From Chloroflexota bacterium (lineage in GTDB: Bacteria > Chloroflexota > Chloroflexia > Chloroflexales > Kallotenuaceae), in assembly GCA_019240175.1 (NCBI GenBank), contig JAFAYS010000529.1, forward strand, positions 1 to 5,138: a stretch of 5,138 nucleotides of DNA, given 5' to 3'. Of the stretch, positions 4,732 through 5,138 are shown piece by piece (the stretch's first letter is position 1; every line of letters starts with the position of its first letter). The position numbers and the translations under genes were made by a program. The notes beneath the pieces were generated by a model, which saw nothing but the letters and a program-made list of their open reading frames with translations, was not told where the DNA came from and did no database searches.

Positions 4732-5138
4732 GTGCCCGCAGCCAGCCAAAGAATCTATCGTTTGCGCTGGACATCAGCGGCTCGATCGTGCGGGAATCGC
4801 GCTTTCACAGCGTGGTCTGGCTGCTCTGGTTGATCGCGGGCGTCGTGGCGATCTCGACCAATCCGCTGCTCAATCTGATCATCATGGCCCAGGCGGTGCT
4901 CGTCGCCACGACCTGCCACACCGAAAGCCCGGTCGGTCACGCGTTTGGCCTGTTTCTGCGGCTGGGCCTGCTGTTTGTGCTGACGCGCATGATCCTGAGC
5001 ATCGTTCCGGTCGGCGGCTTTGCCTACGGCGCTACGCCGCTGGTCACGCTGCCCGAACTGAAGCTGCCGATCTGGCTCGGCGGTCTCCAGCTCGGCGGCC
5101 CATCCACGCTTGAGATGCTGATCTTTGGCCTGGTCTCC
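4728..5138 (+). CDS. ecfT: EcfT-like energy-coupling factor transporter transmembrane protein (partial, 3' end outside window)
   Basis: The first 137 residues of a polytopic membrane protein; the frame is open to the window edge. After a polar start, SRFHSVVWLLW (24-34) opens membrane helix 1 (28-43). Helix 2 is about 46-62 and helix 3 about 72-93 (GLFLRLGLLFVLTRMILSIV). A loop rich in LP and GG follows (LPELKLPIWLGGLQLGGPST, 108-127), and a fourth segment begins at about 126. This order is typical of the N-terminal half of EcfT/CbiQ proteins. EcfT couples two ATPases to a substrate-binding S component for vitamin or cobalt/nickel import. The ATG overlaps the phosphatase stop as ATGA and has no clear ribosome site, so translation is probably coupled. 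The arginine-bearing coupling helices lie in the missing part. With a cobalamin riboswitch upstream, the likely cargo is cobalamin, a precursor or cobalt. Confidence 0.8.
   Translation, partial: MSARSQPKNLSFALDISGSIVRESRFHSVVWLLWLIAGVVAISTNPLLNLIIMAQAVLVATTCHTESPVGHAFGLFLRLGLLFVLTRMILSIVPVGGFAYGATPLVTLPELKLPIWLGGLQLGGPSTLEMLIFGLVS

Noticed and set aside
4755..4940. - strand frame of 61 codons opposite EcfT
   Set aside because: It is a charged shadow frame; the + strand frame has clear membrane helices and is translationally coupled to the previous gene.

Overview
The window is GC-rich bacterial DNA with every gene on the + strand. The style fits Chloroflexota: long Thr/Pro/Ser stalks on secreted proteins, C-terminal membrane anchors ending in arginines, and a split EcfT-type transporter locus. 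That assignment is inferred from protein style; no marker gene is present.

Layout. (1) Positions 17-1396 encode a stand-alone secreted cell-wall protein: signal peptide, two peptidoglycan-binding repeats, a long Thr-rich stalk and a C-terminal M15-type zinc peptidase domain. An imperfect terminator-like hairpin (1433-1468) follows it. (2) Positions 1397-1784 are non-coding and hold a plausible promoter (1511-1538), a cobalamin riboswitch (1551-1729) and an intrinsic terminator (1735-1761). (3) The first gene under the riboswitch, 1785-3008, encodes a secreted alpha/alpha-barrel (prenyltransferase/terpene-cyclase-like) protein with a Ser-Pro stalk and an LPDTG-plus-membrane-anchor tail. (4) The gap 3009-3154 contains three hairpins, the first a good intrinsic terminator. 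(5) Positions 3155-4096 encode a secreted, cysteine-containing DUF4430 (transcobalamin-like C-terminal) domain on a Pro/Thr stalk with a membrane anchor. (6) A histidine-phosphatase-family protein (4093-4731) and an EcfT-like transporter membrane subunit (4728 to beyond the window) follow, each overlapping its predecessor by ATGA.

How the parts fit. Animal cobalamin carriers (intrinsic factor, transcobalamin) consist of an alpha/alpha-barrel domain joined to a small beta domain that belongs to the DUF4430 family. Here the same two folds are two separate, surface-anchored bacterial proteins, placed behind a cobalamin riboswitch and ahead of an ECF transporter subunit. The inference is a surface capture system for cobalamin (or another corrinoid) that hands its ligand to an ECF importer, with a phosphatase that may act in lower-ligand or nucleotide-loop metabolism. 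The S component and ATPases are not in the window and would be expected downstream.
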